DNA of 64,000 bases from CAWAHD01 sp963781785 (GTDB lineage: Bacteria > Planctomycetota > Planctomycetia > Isosphaerales > Isosphaeraceae), in assembly GCA_963781785.1 (NCBI GenBank), contig CAWAHD010000005.1, positions 1,116,001 through 1,180,000 on the forward strand. Reading direction: 5' to 3'. The notes beneath the pieces are model-generated. The model was given only the letters and a program-made list of their open reading frames with translations. It did not search any database and had not been told where the DNA came from. This document shows positions 39,242-48,937 of this stretch, piece by piece. The translations under genes and the position numbers were made by a program. The first letter of the stretch is position 1. Each line of letters begins with the position of its first letter.

Positions 39242-40551
39242 TCAACCATGTGACTTGAGCCGCTTAAGAGCCGCCAGGCTGAGCGAATCTTGAGGGGAAT
39301 GGCGCAGGACCTGCCGGTGCCAGGCACATGCCTCGTCGAAGCGGCCCATCTTTTCACGCAGGTCGGCCAGGTGCTGGTACAGCTCGGTATGAGGGGTCAC
39401 TCCCAGGGTCTTGATCGAGAGGGTCTCGTAGTAGGCGCCACGCTGCTGATTGAAATCTTCCGCTGGAAAACTCGACGTCTCGTCGGGCTTGAATCGCTCG
39501 TAATACGACCCGCGCATTTCCTTGTAAGCGACCTTGTACGCCTCGTAGATCCGGTGGATTCGCTCGAACTCGGCGGTTTCACCCGCCACGCGGAGAACAA
39601 ACAGAAGCTGGTTGCAGACCCCCCAATTGAATGGCTCGAAGGCGAAGGCGCGGCCATAGGCGGCGACCGCCCTCGGCCAGTCCTTGGCGATCTGTGCGAT
39701 CATCCCTTCATGCTTGGCAAACCGAGGATCCACGGCCAGCTCTCTGGGCAGCCGGCAATACTCCTGCTCCAGCTTGTCGGCCTCGGATGCGTGGTACAAC
39801 CCGTTCAGCCATGCATCCCAGGCCTCGGGAGAGCCGGGATGGCGCTCGAGCGCGCCCTTGAGCACCTCCAGACCCTCCTCGCTGCGGTTCACGCGGATCA
39901 GCGCCAGACCTAATGTCAAGTTGAGCGGAAGATTCTCAGGATGTGCTCGGACGAGCGGCTCGAACATGATCACCTGAGACAGCGGGTCTGGCCGTTCGAT
40001 GTCGAGCCGGCACATCTCCAGGAGGATCTTCACGCGATCGCGGGGATCGGGCTCGACCTCGTGGAGCCGCATTCCCAGCCGGTGGGCTTCTTCCGTGCGA
40101 CCCTCGGTGTCGAGCAGATCCACCAGCATCCAACCGGCTTCCGGAACGATCGGGTCCAGGTAGAGCGCCTCGTTCCACGAGGCCTCGGCCAGGTCGTACC
40201 GTTTTTCCTGGTAATGCGCCTTTCCCTCGAAGAACTTGACGAGCGCCGCCTGCTTGGGTGTGTCGGGACGAATCCCGCGGAGCTGCGCACAGCCCGTTCT
40301 GGCTGGGGGTTGCCCGGCTCGGTCGCCAGCTCAGCCATCAAGAGCCGGGCCCGGGGGTTGTTGGGATACACCTTGAGATAGCGTTCCAGGAGAGCCTGCG
40401 CCTGCTCGAAGCGGCGCACCCTCGCGAGCGCTCGGACTTCATTGAGGCTCGGCGCCCTGAAGTGCCAGTGCCAGATGCCCAGAGCGCAAATCGCACCGAT
40501 CGGCAGGATCGCCAGCGCAATCAAGAGCGGATTACCGAACCGCCTGCTCAT
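39242..40551 (-). CDS. Membrane-anchored TPR protein (one frameshift)
   Basis: The ATG at 40549-40551 starts MSRRFGNPLLIALAILPIGA, an N-terminal anchor ending IWHWHF. TPR units follow: LARVRRFEQAQALLERYLKV, LVDLLDTEGRTEEAHRLGMR, LGLALIRVNRSEEGLEVLKG, YGRAFAFEPFNWGVCNQLLF and LADLREKMGRFDEACAWHRQ. The frame changes near 40260 (KAHYQEKRYDLAEASWNEAL reads across in the third frame). ~436 residues. First gene of the TPR-TPR-cytochrome-YfhO run on the minus strand. The 214-bp gap to the divergent TPR gene at 40766 should hold both promoters. Confidence 0.82.
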
Positions 40552-40765
40552 CAAAATCGCCCGGCCATCTCGATGTAGCCTTCCGCGAGTGCCAAGAAGC
40601 TGTGTATCGCGGGCAATGCGATTCGCCCGGGCATCGCCTCCTGTGTCCTTTGCCCGCGCTCGATCGATCGAGTCCCTGACTGGCTATTGCCCGCGCTCCC
40701 CAAAAACGCCATTCTCATACTGTATCGACTGCGGCACAAAGGATCTAGCAGGACTGACCGGTTCG

Positions 40766-42073
40766 ATGGCTCAACCTGGCCTGGCCGTCGTGCAATCGTC
40801 TCGGCAGAGACGGGTGGTACTCGCCACCGTCGTGACGCTCGCTCTCGCCGGTTCCCTCGGGCTCTGGTTGCGCCAGGGCTCGCTGGCTCAAATCGAGCTC
40901 AAGCGCGTCCGCCGCGCGATTGCCGCCCGGCAGTTTGACAAAGCATCTCGATCGCTAGAGCACTGGCTCTCATCCGCGCCCGATTCGGCCGAGGCCCATT
41001 ATCTCAGGGCGCAAATCGCCTGGGGTCAAAACGACCTGACCACCGCGTTTGACGAACTTTTGCGCGCCCGTGAGCTGGGCCATGACGCGCACGCGATCGA
41101 CCGCCTCCGGGGACTACTCCTGGCACGAGGAAACCGGCCAGCCGAAGCCGAACCGCTCTTGCGGCGAGCATTCGAATCCTCGCGTCCTGTCGACCCCGAA
41201 GTCGCCGAAGCTCTGGCCCGGATTTATCTGGGATCGTTCGAGCTCGGCGAGGCCGCCTTTGTCCTCGACCGCTGGATGCGCGATATACCCGATGACGCAC
41301 GTCCATTTCTCATGCAAAGCGAGATCGACATCCGAAATAATGCGGCACGCGAGGTGATCATCGCGCGGTTAAAAGAGGCACTCGCCCGCGATCCTGGTCT
41401 CGATCAGGCGCGGCTCGGGCTGGCTATGCAGCTTCGGCTTGACCTCCGTCATCTCGAGGCGGCTTCCGAGTACGACGCCTACTTCTGCCGCAAGCCCGAT
41501 GATCCGCTGGGTTACCTCGGTGCGGGCCAAAACGCCCTGGAGATGGACGACCAGGCCGCGGCCCAGCGGCTCCTTGACCGTGCCCTCGCCCTGGCACCGA
41601 ATGATTCCGAAGCGCTCGCAGGCCGCGGTACACTCGAGCTCCACCGCGGTCGCCTCGAAGCCGCACTCACGTACTTCGATAGGGCGATCCAGGCCGACCC
41701 GTTCGACCACTGGAACCGCTATCAGCGAATGTTGCTCCTTTCGAGGCTGGGCAGAAGGGACGAGGCGAACGCCGAACGCGTCGTCGTCGAACGGCTCAAG
41801 TCCGAGCACGCGCGATTCACCCAGATCGGCCGCGAACTGGTCCGCAACCCGCGCGACCCGGAGCTCCGGAGCGAGGCAGCCCAGTGGCTGATGAAGCACG
41901 GTCACGAGGACGAGGCCGTCGAATGGGCCAATCTGGTCCTCCGGTCCGATCCGGCTCATCCGGCGATGAATCGGCTGCTGGCTGATTTCTACCGGGCAAA
42001 AGGTCAAACTGGCCTGGCCAATTTTCACGAGGCCGGCGCCCTACGCCGTGGTGACAGCGCCTCGACCCCGTGA
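40766..42073 (+). CDS. Membrane-anchored TPR protein
   Basis: 435 residues from the ATG at 40766 (MAQPGLAVVQSSRQRRVVLA). The frame is open further upstream, but no coding character is seen there and it would run through the divergent gene. The anchor is VVLATVVTLALAGSLGLWL. Then come at least nine TPR-type helix pairs, e.g. AIAARQFDKASRSLEHWLSS, LLLARGNRPAEAEPLLRRAF, ALEMDDQAAAQRLLDRALAL and GTLELHRGRLEAALTYFDRA. It is uninterrupted. Its stop converges on the TPR gene at 42078 with a 4-nt gap. Probably a periplasmic scaffold related to the adjacent TPR proteins, from which it has diverged. Confidence 0.85.
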   Translation: MAQPGLAVVQSSRQRRVVLATVVTLALAGSLGLWLRQGSLAQIELKRVRRAIAARQFDKASRSLEHWLSSAPDSAEAHYLRAQIAWGQNDLTTAFDELLRARELGHDAHAIDRLRGLLLARGNRPAEAEPLLRRAFESSRPVDPEVAEALARIYLGSFELGEAAFVLDRWMRDIPDDARPFLMQSEIDIRNNAAREVIIARLKEALARDPGLDQARLGLAMQLRLDLRHLEAASEYDAYFCRKPDDPLGYLGAGQNALEMDDQAAAQRLLDRALALAPNDSEALAGRGTLELHRGRLEAALTYFDRAIQADPFDHWNRYQRMLLLSRLGRRDEANAERVVVERLKSEHARFTQIGRELVRNPRDPELRSEAAQWLMKHGHEDEAVEWANLVLRSDPAHPAMNRLLADFYRAKGQTGLANFHEAGALRRGDSASTP

Positions 42074-42077
42074 ACGT

Positions 42078-43157
42078 TTATAGTGCGTAAGCCGGCCAGG
42101 CCTTGTCGCCGGGCCCAGTCGATGATTCAGCCCGCAGTTGTGTGAGTTCCTCTCTGATGCGATCGGCGTCGGCCGTCCGGCCAAGCTGGCGATAGACCGA
42201 GGCGAGACTGTACAGCACGCTGTACTGGCGGGGCGCACGCAACCTGGCTTCGGTGAGGTGGAAGAGAGCCCCTTCGCGGTCGTTACGTTGCAAGGCGAGC
42301 TTGGCGAGGCTCAAGTGCGGGTCAAAACTGCTCGGACCCCACTCGGCGGCCTGTTCGAAACACCGCCTTGCATCCTCGAACGATCCCTGGAGAAAGTGAA
42401 CGTGTCCCAGCCGGTTCATCAGCTCAGGATCCGAGTCTTCTCGGAGCGCGGCCGTCAAGCGGCGGCCGGCTTCCTCGATGCGACCGCACTCGATCAGGTC
42501 ATCCGCGAGATGACTCCAGAACAGACTACGAGAGAGCGGCATCTCTCGTAGATCCGGGTCGAGTTCGAGCACCCGCTCCAGCGCGAGCACGGCCGCTTGA
42601 GGGTTGCGGTCGTTGTGGTAGACGACCCCACGAACGGTGTAGCCGATGACGGCGCCGCTCTTGATGTTGCACAATCGATCGGCGAGCTTGACCACTTCCG
42701 CCGTGTTGTCTCGAGCAAGCTGAACGACCGCGAGCCTGCGGAGCGCGGTCACATTCTCGGGCCAGCGCGCCAGGATCTCGTCGTACACCGGAATCGCGTT
42801 CTCAGCATGAGGCCCGCGCACGAGCCCATAGGCCCGGATTTGCAGGTCGTTCTGCTCGAGTTTTCCCGCACGCCGAAAGTACGGCTCGGCGAGGTCGGCG
42901 TAATCGAGGCGACTCAGGCACCGAGCGGCCATGAGAGCCGCCTCGCGGCTCCATGGCTGCCGGTCCAGATGATCCAGGGCCCGCTCGAGCGAGCTAACCA
43001 GATCCCCCCTCGTATAGCAACGGCGAGCTTCCGAAATCGCGTCGGAACGGGTGACATTCCACCCCGTCAGGATCAACATCCCGACCAAGCTCAGCGCCAG
43101 GCCAACCGCGGCTTTCGAGCGCCGAGGGCGCGACCTCGGAAGACGGACCGTTCCCAT
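42078..43157 (-). CDS. Membrane-anchored TPR protein
   Basis: 359 residues from the ATG at 43155-43157 (MGTVRLPRSRPRRSKAAVGL). A positively charged leader and one helix (VGLALSLVGMLILTGWNV) place the rest outside the cytoplasm. TPR units include ARRCYTRGDLVSSLERALDH, AARCLSRLDYADLAEPYFRR, LADDLIECGRIEEAGRRLTA, GHVHFLQGSFEDARRCFEQA and LAKLALQRNDREGALFHLTE. The start is only 8 nt after the stop of the first DUF1559 gene in this array, so pseudopilin-like protein and TPR protein appear co-transcribed. No frame problem. Function unknown. Confidence 0.85.
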   Translation of the reverse strand: MGTVRLPRSRPRRSKAAVGLALSLVGMLILTGWNVTRSDAISEARRCYTRGDLVSSLERALDHLDRQPWSREAALMAARCLSRLDYADLAEPYFRRAGKLEQNDLQIRAYGLVRGPHAENAIPVYDEILARWPENVTALRRLAVVQLARDNTAEVVKLADRLCNIKSGAVIGYTVRGVVYHNDRNPQAAVLALERVLELDPDLREMPLSRSLFWSHLADDLIECGRIEEAGRRLTAALREDSDPELMNRLGHVHFLQGSFEDARRCFEQAAEWGPSSFDPHLSLAKLALQRNDREGALFHLTEARLRAPRQYSVLYSLASVYRQLGRTADADRIREELTQLRAESSTGPGDKAWPAYAL

Positions 43158-43165
43158 GTTGAGGC

Positions 43166-44272
43166 TCAAAGCTGATCGGTACTGAACGCCTCGCCTCCGT
43201 CGGTCGTCGAGATGGCATACCACGGTTGGATGCTCACACTCGACTTGATGAACCGAACCGACCCATCCATGAACAGGACGTTGACCCCACCCGGGTGCTG
43301 CGAGCTGGCGTTGACCAACGTGATTGTGCCTCGTCCGTCGTTATTCTGGTCGGTATACTGGCAGGCGAACCGGTTGGGGAGATTCGTGTGCGAGTACACC
43401 ATCTCCGAGCTCCACGCCCAGAACTCGCCCTTCCAGCCCCACGCCTGATTCCCGTTGATCGGCTGGGTCGCCCCGCAATCCCGGGCGTACTGCGCATCGG
43501 TCGTATACGAATTCGACGAGGCTTTCGCGGCAGTGTAATAGACCATCCCGAGCCCGTTCTTGCCGGGGAGGCCGTTCGGGCTGTTGCCCTTGACCCATTC
43601 GCTGAAGATCGCCGTCTGGCTCGTGCCGTCGGTAAACGTATTGATGCTCACGTACCGTAGCCGGAGGATGCCGTCCCAACTGGAGAGCGTGTACGCGGGA
43701 CCGTTCATCTGCCAGGAGTAGTTGCCACCAACTGCGCCGTTAATGTAGCGGTTCAGCCCGATCTGGGACGGATAGTTGGAGGATCCCACGACCCTCGGAG
43801 ATCCGTTGACCGCGTAGTTACTCGTCGAGCCGGGGTTGGCAACGTCTGACGGACACAACAGATACGCGAGCTGCGAGCAAAGCACCGTGGCCTGAATGTT
43901 CGCATACTGAGGCACGTTTCCCGGGTCGTTCCACCGTGCTCCAAAGCAATGATTCCAAGCATTGTAGGAAGATTGTTGCTCCATGAACGGAAGCAGACGG
44001 ACATGCTGTGAGTAATTCTGGTGCGGCATCGGAACGTTGGCGCCGGCGTAGTTCTCTTCCTGATCGGTGTTGATCGGCGGCAAGAGCACGTTGGCGCTCA
44101 CGTAGTTGGACATCCCGAGACCGATCTGTTTCAGATTGTTTGTACACTGCGCCCGCCGTGCTGCTTCGCGTGCCGCCTGGACGGCCGGCAACAGCAAAGC
44201 GATCAAGACTGCGATGATGGCGATGACCACCAGCAGCTCGATCAATGTAAATCCCTGGCGTTTTCGAGTCAT
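43166..44272 (-). CDS. DUF1559 pseudopilin-like protein, array copy 1
   Basis: 368 residues from the ATG at 44270-44272. The prepilin cleavage region KRQGFTLIELLVVIAIIAVL then IALLLPAVQAAREAARRAQC is complete. Next comes NNLKQIGLGMSNYVSANVLL, a conserved exodomain (QNYSQHVRLLPFMEQQSSYN; YLLCPSDVANPGS), and H-X9-DG as HPGGVNVLFMDGSVRFIKSS. Ends TTDGGEAFSTDQL. Exported and processed like type IV pilin-like proteins; biological role not established. It is followed 8 nt later by the TPR gene at 42078. Confidence 0.92.
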   Translation of the reverse strand: MTRKRQGFTLIELLVVIAIIAVLIALLLPAVQAAREAARRAQCTNNLKQIGLGMSNYVSANVLLPPINTDQEENYAGANVPMPHQNYSQHVRLLPFMEQQSSYNAWNHCFGARWNDPGNVPQYANIQATVLCSQLAYLLCPSDVANPGSTSNYAVNGSPRVVGSSNYPSQIGLNRYINGAVGGNYSWQMNGPAYTLSSWDGILRLRYVSINTFTDGTSQTAIFSEWVKGNSPNGLPGKNGLGMVYYTAAKASSNSYTTDAQYARDCGATQPINGNQAWGWKGEFWAWSSEMVYSHTNLPNRFACQYTDQNNDGRGTITLVNASSQHPGGVNVLFMDGSVRFIKSSVSIQPWYAISTTDGGEAFSTDQL

Positions 44273-44475
44273 GATCGGTTTCCTGAATAAAGGGCCGTTT
44301 GAAAGGAACCAGCGGATCGGCTTCTTGTGCCGATGATCAACAGGATGAATTCGACAAAAGACACCGGTTCACCCAACCCCACATAATACGAGGACACGGC
44401 TCACCAGCACAAGATGGCTGACGAGCCGTGTCCCTTGCCAGACATTCGGATTGTCCCAAACCTGGAGCGATTCGC

Positions 44476-45588
44476 TCAAAGCTGATCGGTGCTGAACGCC
44501 TCGCCGTTGTCGGGCGTCGCGATGGCATACCACGGTTGGATGCTCACACTCGACTTCACAAACCGGACCGACCCATCCATGAAGAGCACGTTGACCCCGC
44601 CCGGATGGTTCGAGCTGGCGTTGACCAAGGTGATGGTGCCTCGGCTGTCGTTGTTCTGGTCGGTGTACTGGCATGCATACCGATTCGGTAGGTTCGTGTG
44701 AGAATAGACCATCGTCGAGCTGAATGACCAGAACTCGCCCTTCCAACCCCAAGCCTGATTGGCGTTGATCGGCTGAGTCGCCCCGCAATCCCGAGCGAAC
44801 TGCGCATCCATCGTATACGTGTTCGACGCGGCTTTCGCGGCGGTGTAATAGACCATCCCGAGATTGTTCCTGCCGGGCATTCCCGATGATTGAGACACGC
44901 CACTGGCCTTGACCCATTCGCTGAAAATCGCCGTTTGGCTCGTCCCGTCGGTAAATGTGTTGATGCTGACGTACCGCAGCCGAAGGATCGTATCCCAGCT
45001 CGACAGCGTGTACGCGGGACCGTTCATCTGCCAGGAGTAGTTGCCCCCCACCGCGCCGTTGATGTACCGGTTGAGCCCGATCTGGGAGGGATAGTTCGAG
45101 GATCCGACGGTCCTTGGGGCGTTGTTGACCGTGTAATAATCCGTCGAGCCGATACCGGTGGTGTCTGACGGACACAACAGATAGGCGAGCTGCATGCACA
45201 TCACCGTGGCCTCGATCGTGGAATACTGGGGCACGTTGCCCGGGTCGTTCCATCGTGACCCGAAGCAATGATTCCACGCATTGTACGACTGTTGCTGCTC
45301 CATGAATGGGAGCAGCCGGACGTGCTGTGAGTAGTTCTGGTGCGGCATGATGCTCGTGCCGGCGTAGTTCCATTCCTGATCGGTGTTGATCGGCGGCAAC
45401 ATCACGTTAGAGGCAATGTAGTTGGACATGCCGAGCCCGATCTGTTTCAAGTTGTTTGTACACTGGGCCCGCCGTGCGGCTTCCCGTGCCGACTGGACAG
45501 CCGGCAAAAGCAACGCGATCAAGACCGCGATGATCGCGATCACCACCAGCAGCTCGATCAAAGTGAATCCCTGGCGTTTTCGAATCAT
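44476..45588 (-). CDS. DUF1559 pseudopilin-like protein, array copy 2
   Basis: 370 residues from the ATG at 45586-45588 (MIRKRQGFTLIELLVVIAII). Same layout as its neighbours, including LLPFMEQQQSYNAWNHCFGS and HPGGVNVLFMDGSVRFVKSS. It is the most diverged of the four: the central region reads SDTTGIGSTDYYTVNNAPRT instead of SDVANPGSTSNYAVNGSPRV, and it has an extra KASGVSQSSGMPG stretch. The upstream 70 bp resemble those of copy 4 (shared GATGTGCTAAAACGA), which marks it as the first DUF1559 gene of a duplicated block. Confidence 0.92.
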   Translation of the reverse strand: MIRKRQGFTLIELLVVIAIIAVLIALLLPAVQSAREAARRAQCTNNLKQIGLGMSNYIASNVMLPPINTDQEWNYAGTSIMPHQNYSQHVRLLPFMEQQQSYNAWNHCFGSRWNDPGNVPQYSTIEATVMCMQLAYLLCPSDTTGIGSTDYYTVNNAPRTVGSSNYPSQIGLNRYINGAVGGNYSWQMNGPAYTLSSWDTILRLRYVSINTFTDGTSQTAIFSEWVKASGVSQSSGMPGRNNLGMVYYTAAKAASNTYTMDAQFARDCGATQPINANQAWGWKGEFWSFSSTMVYSHTNLPNRYACQYTDQNNDSRGTITLVNASSNHPGGVNVLFMDGSVRFVKSSVSIQPWYAIATPDNGEAFSTDQL

Positions 45589-45711
45589 GATCGGTTCCCT
45601 GAGATATGGGGTGATTTGAGCGGACCCCGCACATCCCCGCGATGTGCTAAAACGAAAAGAATGAATTGACATGCTTGCGCTGTGCCCGTGACCCGCAATG
45701 AACCGAAAGCC

Positions 45712-45931
45712 AGATCTTGGCGTTCCGATCTCGTGCTTTCGGATCGGGCTGGTTCTGGAAGAACTCGCTCTGCGACTTCGCCAGCGGACGAGCCGCCGTC
45801 TCCGTTGCGTTCCGATCCTTGTTCTGATCCGAAACGTCACTGCGTCGGATTCGTTGTCCGGCAAACAAACCAAGAAGCTCAACATGCCCAGCAACACTCA
45901 CGAGGAGGCCAATCCCGAGTGTATGACTTGA
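45712..45931 (-). pseudogene. Decayed copy of the small lipoprotein gene
   Basis: The minus strand from 45931 reads GTCAAGTCATACACTCGGG, matching GTGAAGTCGTACATCCGGGG at the intact gene start (49195). It continues with LLGMLSFLVCLPDNESDAV against GMLGVVGCGADNESDAA, and later EFFQNQPDPKAR against EFFKNMPNPKDQ. The start codon has become GTC and there are at least two shifts, so no lipoprotein can be made. Its position before DUF1559 copy 2 equals that of the intact gene before copy 4. Confidence 0.75.
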
Positions 45932-46400
45932 CGGATCTCTCACTTCCTGAAAAGAACAGAATTGAGGAAGAGCCCACCAACAGTCGATTGCTCTGGCACC
46001 GGCTTCACCGCACGGGCAACCGACTTCAGAAGAACGAAAGATCGTTCGCGAGCGTATGCGACTGGCGACCCGAAGTCAACGAAAATCTTCTCACTTTGAT
46101 TACTTTACGCTGGACGTCGTCGCCAAGGCGGGTCAGGGTGGTCCGGCGTACTTCCACGAAGACCCGGTGTGAGCGGCCTGGCTTTGTTGACAGCTCGAAC
46201 CGTGAACGAATCGGCCTGGTTGCGAGCGACCTGGGGACAGCCCGCCCTTGGGCGTCTGACCCGCGAAATCGGCGGTAATCGAACCCGCTCAGGCAGGCAG
46301 TAGCCGCCCGGAGCGCGGCTACCCGGCTCCGTGGCTGCGGGCCCAATCGATCCAGGGCTCGCTTCAGCCAGAGAGCCAGGTCTTCACTCGGTTGTGAAGC
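45932..46400. other. Gene-free region, decayed upstream region of the duplicated block
   Basis: No supported frame. Part of it (about 46030-46095) resembles 49540-49605 above the intact lipoprotein gene, with shared GTATGCGACT and GTCAAC..AAAATCTT. The duplication therefore included the upstream, probably promoter-bearing, DNA. Confidence 0.5.
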
Positions 46401-47507
46401 TCAGAGCTGATCGCTGCTGAACGCTTCGCCGTTGTCGGGTGTCGAGATGGCATACCAGGGTACGAGGCTCACGCTCGATTTCACGAACCGCACCGAACCA
46501 TCCATGAACAGCACGTTCACGCCACCCGGATGCTGCGAGCTGGCGTTCACCAGGGTGATCGTGCCTCGGCCGTCGTTGTTCTGGTCGGTATACTGGCAGG
46601 CAAACCGGTTCGGAAGATTCGTGTGCGAATACACCATCTCCGAGCTCCACGCCCAGAACTCGCCCTTCCAGCCCCACGCCTGATTCCCGTTGACCGGCTG
46701 CGTCGCCCCGCAATCCCGGGCATATTGTTGATCGCTCGTATACTGATTCGACGACGCTTTCGCGGCGGTGTAGTAAACCATCCCGAGCCCGTTCTTGCCG
46801 GGCAGTCCATTCGGGCTGTTGCCCTTGACCCATTCGCTGAAAATCGCCGTCTGGCTCGTTCCGTCCGTGAAGTTATTGATGCCGATGAATCGCAGGCGAA
46901 GGACCGTGTCCCAGCTCGACAAGGTGTACGCCGGACCGTTCATCTGCCAGGAGTAGTTGCCACCCGATGATGCTCCGTTGATGTATCGGTTGAGCCCGAT
47001 CTGGGACGGATAGTTGGAAGATCCGACGACCCTTGGAGATCCGTTGACCGCATAGTTACTCGTCGAGCCGGGATTGGCAACGTCTGACGGGCACAACAGA
47101 TACGAAAGTTGCGAGCAAAGGACCGTGGCCTGAATGTTCGCATACTGAGGCACGTTTCCCGGGTCGTTCCACCGTGCTCCAAAGCAATGATTCCAGGCGT
47201 TGTAGGACGCCTGTTGCTCCATGAACGGCAGCAGCCGAACGTGCTGCGAGTAGTTCTGGTGCGGGCCGATGTTGTTACCATTGGCATCCTCCTGCTGATC
47301 GGTGTTGATCGGCGGCAAGAGGGTGTTGGCGCTCGCGTAATTATTCATCCCGAGCCCAATCTGCTTCAGATTGTTTGTGCACTGGGCCCGCCGTGCGGCT
47401 TCGCGGGCCGCCTGGACGGCGGGCAACAAGAGCGCGATCAAAACTGCGATGATGGCGATCACCACCAGCAGCTCGATCAATGTGAATCCTTGGCGTTTTC
47501 GAATCAT
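46401..47507 (-). CDS. DUF1559 pseudopilin-like protein, array copy 3
   Basis: 368 residues from the ATG at 47505-47507 (MIRKRQGFTLIELLVVIAII). Nearly the same sequence as copies 1 and 4 through most of the exodomain (SDVANPGSTSNYAVNGSPRV; NGLPGKNGLGMVYYTAAKAS). Local differences lie near the N-terminus (QQEDANGNNIGPHQNYSQHV) and at SVSLVPWYAISTPDNGEAFS. H-X9-DG is intact. It lies 202 nt downstream of copy 4, mirroring the copy 2-copy 1 spacing of 203 nt. Confidence 0.92.
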   Translation of the reverse strand: MIRKRQGFTLIELLVVIAIIAVLIALLLPAVQAAREAARRAQCTNNLKQIGLGMNNYASANTLLPPINTDQQEDANGNNIGPHQNYSQHVRLLPFMEQQASYNAWNHCFGARWNDPGNVPQYANIQATVLCSQLSYLLCPSDVANPGSTSNYAVNGSPRVVGSSNYPSQIGLNRYINGASSGGNYSWQMNGPAYTLSSWDTVLRLRFIGINNFTDGTSQTAIFSEWVKGNSPNGLPGKNGLGMVYYTAAKASSNQYTSDQQYARDCGATQPVNGNQAWGWKGEFWAWSSEMVYSHTNLPNRFACQYTDQNNDGRGTITLVNASSQHPGGVNVLFMDGSVRFVKSSVSLVPWYAISTPDNGEAFSSDQL

Positions 47508-47709
47508 GATCGGTTCCCTGAATACGGGGCCATTTGAAGGGAGCTGGCAGATCGCCTTGCCGACTTGATGAGGACGATGATTCCGAGAGAAGACAGGGGC
47601 TCTCGCAGCACCGCACGAGAAGAGGACGCTGCCCACCGGTCCACGATTGGCCGGTGAGCGGTGTCCCCGCGAGGAAAAGTCAAATTCTCCCGAACCGGGA
47701 GCGTCTGGC

Positions 47710-48814
47710 TCAAAGCTGATCGGTACTGAACGCTTCGCCGCCGTCGGTCGTTGAGATGGCATACCACGGTTGGATGCTCACACTCGACTTCACGAACCGC
47801 ACCGAACCATCCATGAACAACACGTTCACCCCACCCGGATGCTGCGAGCTGGCGTTGACCAACGTGATTGTGCCTCGCCCGTCGTTATTCTGGTCGGTAT
47901 ACTGGCAGGCGAACCGGTTGGGGAGATTCGTGTGCGAGTACACCATCTCCGAGCTCCACGCCCAGAACTCGCCCTTCCAGCCCCACGCCTGATTCCCGTT
48001 GATCGGCTGGGTCGCCCCGCAATCCCGGGCAAACATGGCATCGATCGTATACGAATTCGACGAGGCTTTCGCGGCGGTGTAATACACCATCCCGAGCCCG
48101 TTCTTGCCGGGGAGTCCGTTCGGGCTGTTGCCCTTCACCCATTCGCTGAAGATCGCCGTCTGGCTCGTTCCGTCAGTAAATGTGTTGATGCTGACGTAGC
48201 GCAGCCGAAGGATTGTATCCCAGCTAGAGAGCGTGTACGCCGGACCGTTCATCTGCCAGGAGTAGTTGCCACCAACTGCGCCGTTAATGTAGCGGTTGAG
48301 CCCGATCTGGGACGGATAGTTGGACGATCCCACGACCCTCGGAGATCCGTTGACCGCGTAGTTACTCGTCGAGCCGGGGTTGGCAACGTCTGACGGACAC
48401 AACAGATACGCGAGCTGCGAGCAAAGCACCGTGGCCTGGATATTCGAGTACTGAGGCACGTTTCCCGGGTCGTTCCACCGTGCTCCGAAGCAATGATTCC
48501 AGGCATTATAGGAAGACTGCTGCTCCATGAAGGGAAGCAGCCGCACGTGCTGTGAATAATTCTGGTGAGGCATGATGGACTGCTGAGCGTAGTTCCACTC
48601 CTGATCGGTGTTGACCGGCGGCAAGAGCACGTTGGCGCTCACATAGTTGGACATCCCGAGCCCAATCTGCTTGAGATTGTTTGTGCACTGGGCTCGCCTG
48701 GCTGCCTCGCGTGCGGCCTGCACGGCAGGCAACAGCAAGGCGATCAAGACTGCGATGATGGCGATCACCACCAGCAGCTCGATCAATGTGAATCCCTGGC
48801 GCTTTCGAAATCAT
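47710..48814 (-). CDS. DUF1559 pseudopilin-like protein, array copy 4 (frameshift in second codon region)
   Basis: Same family and layout as copies 1-3. The start ATG at 48812-48814 is followed by ATTTCGAAAGCGCCAGGG, where the sister genes have ATTCGAAAACGCCA. One extra T throws MIRKRQGFTLIE out of frame, so the pilin-type leader is lost unless the base is an error. From IELLVVIAIIAVL onward the frame is clean to the end (TTDGGEAFSTDQL). Corrected length 367. It follows the intact small lipoprotein gene by 123 nt. Confidence 0.88.
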
Positions 48815-48937
48815 AAAACGGTTCCCTCGATACGGGGCCTTCAAACGGAGCCCGCACATCGCCATGATGTGCTAAAACGAGAATGATGAATCGATCTCCT
48901 GCGCACTGCGATCGCCGGATTCCTGACGAGCCGAAAC

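Noticed and set aside
46026..46346. Minus-strand frame of 106 codons upstream of DUF1559 copy 3
   Set aside because: Part of it lies in the duplicated upstream region that is non-coding in the other block, and there is no recognisable protein.
48803..48814. Programmed frameshift at the DUF1559 copy 4 start
   Set aside because: No slippery heptamer or downstream structure, and three sister genes use the normal frame.
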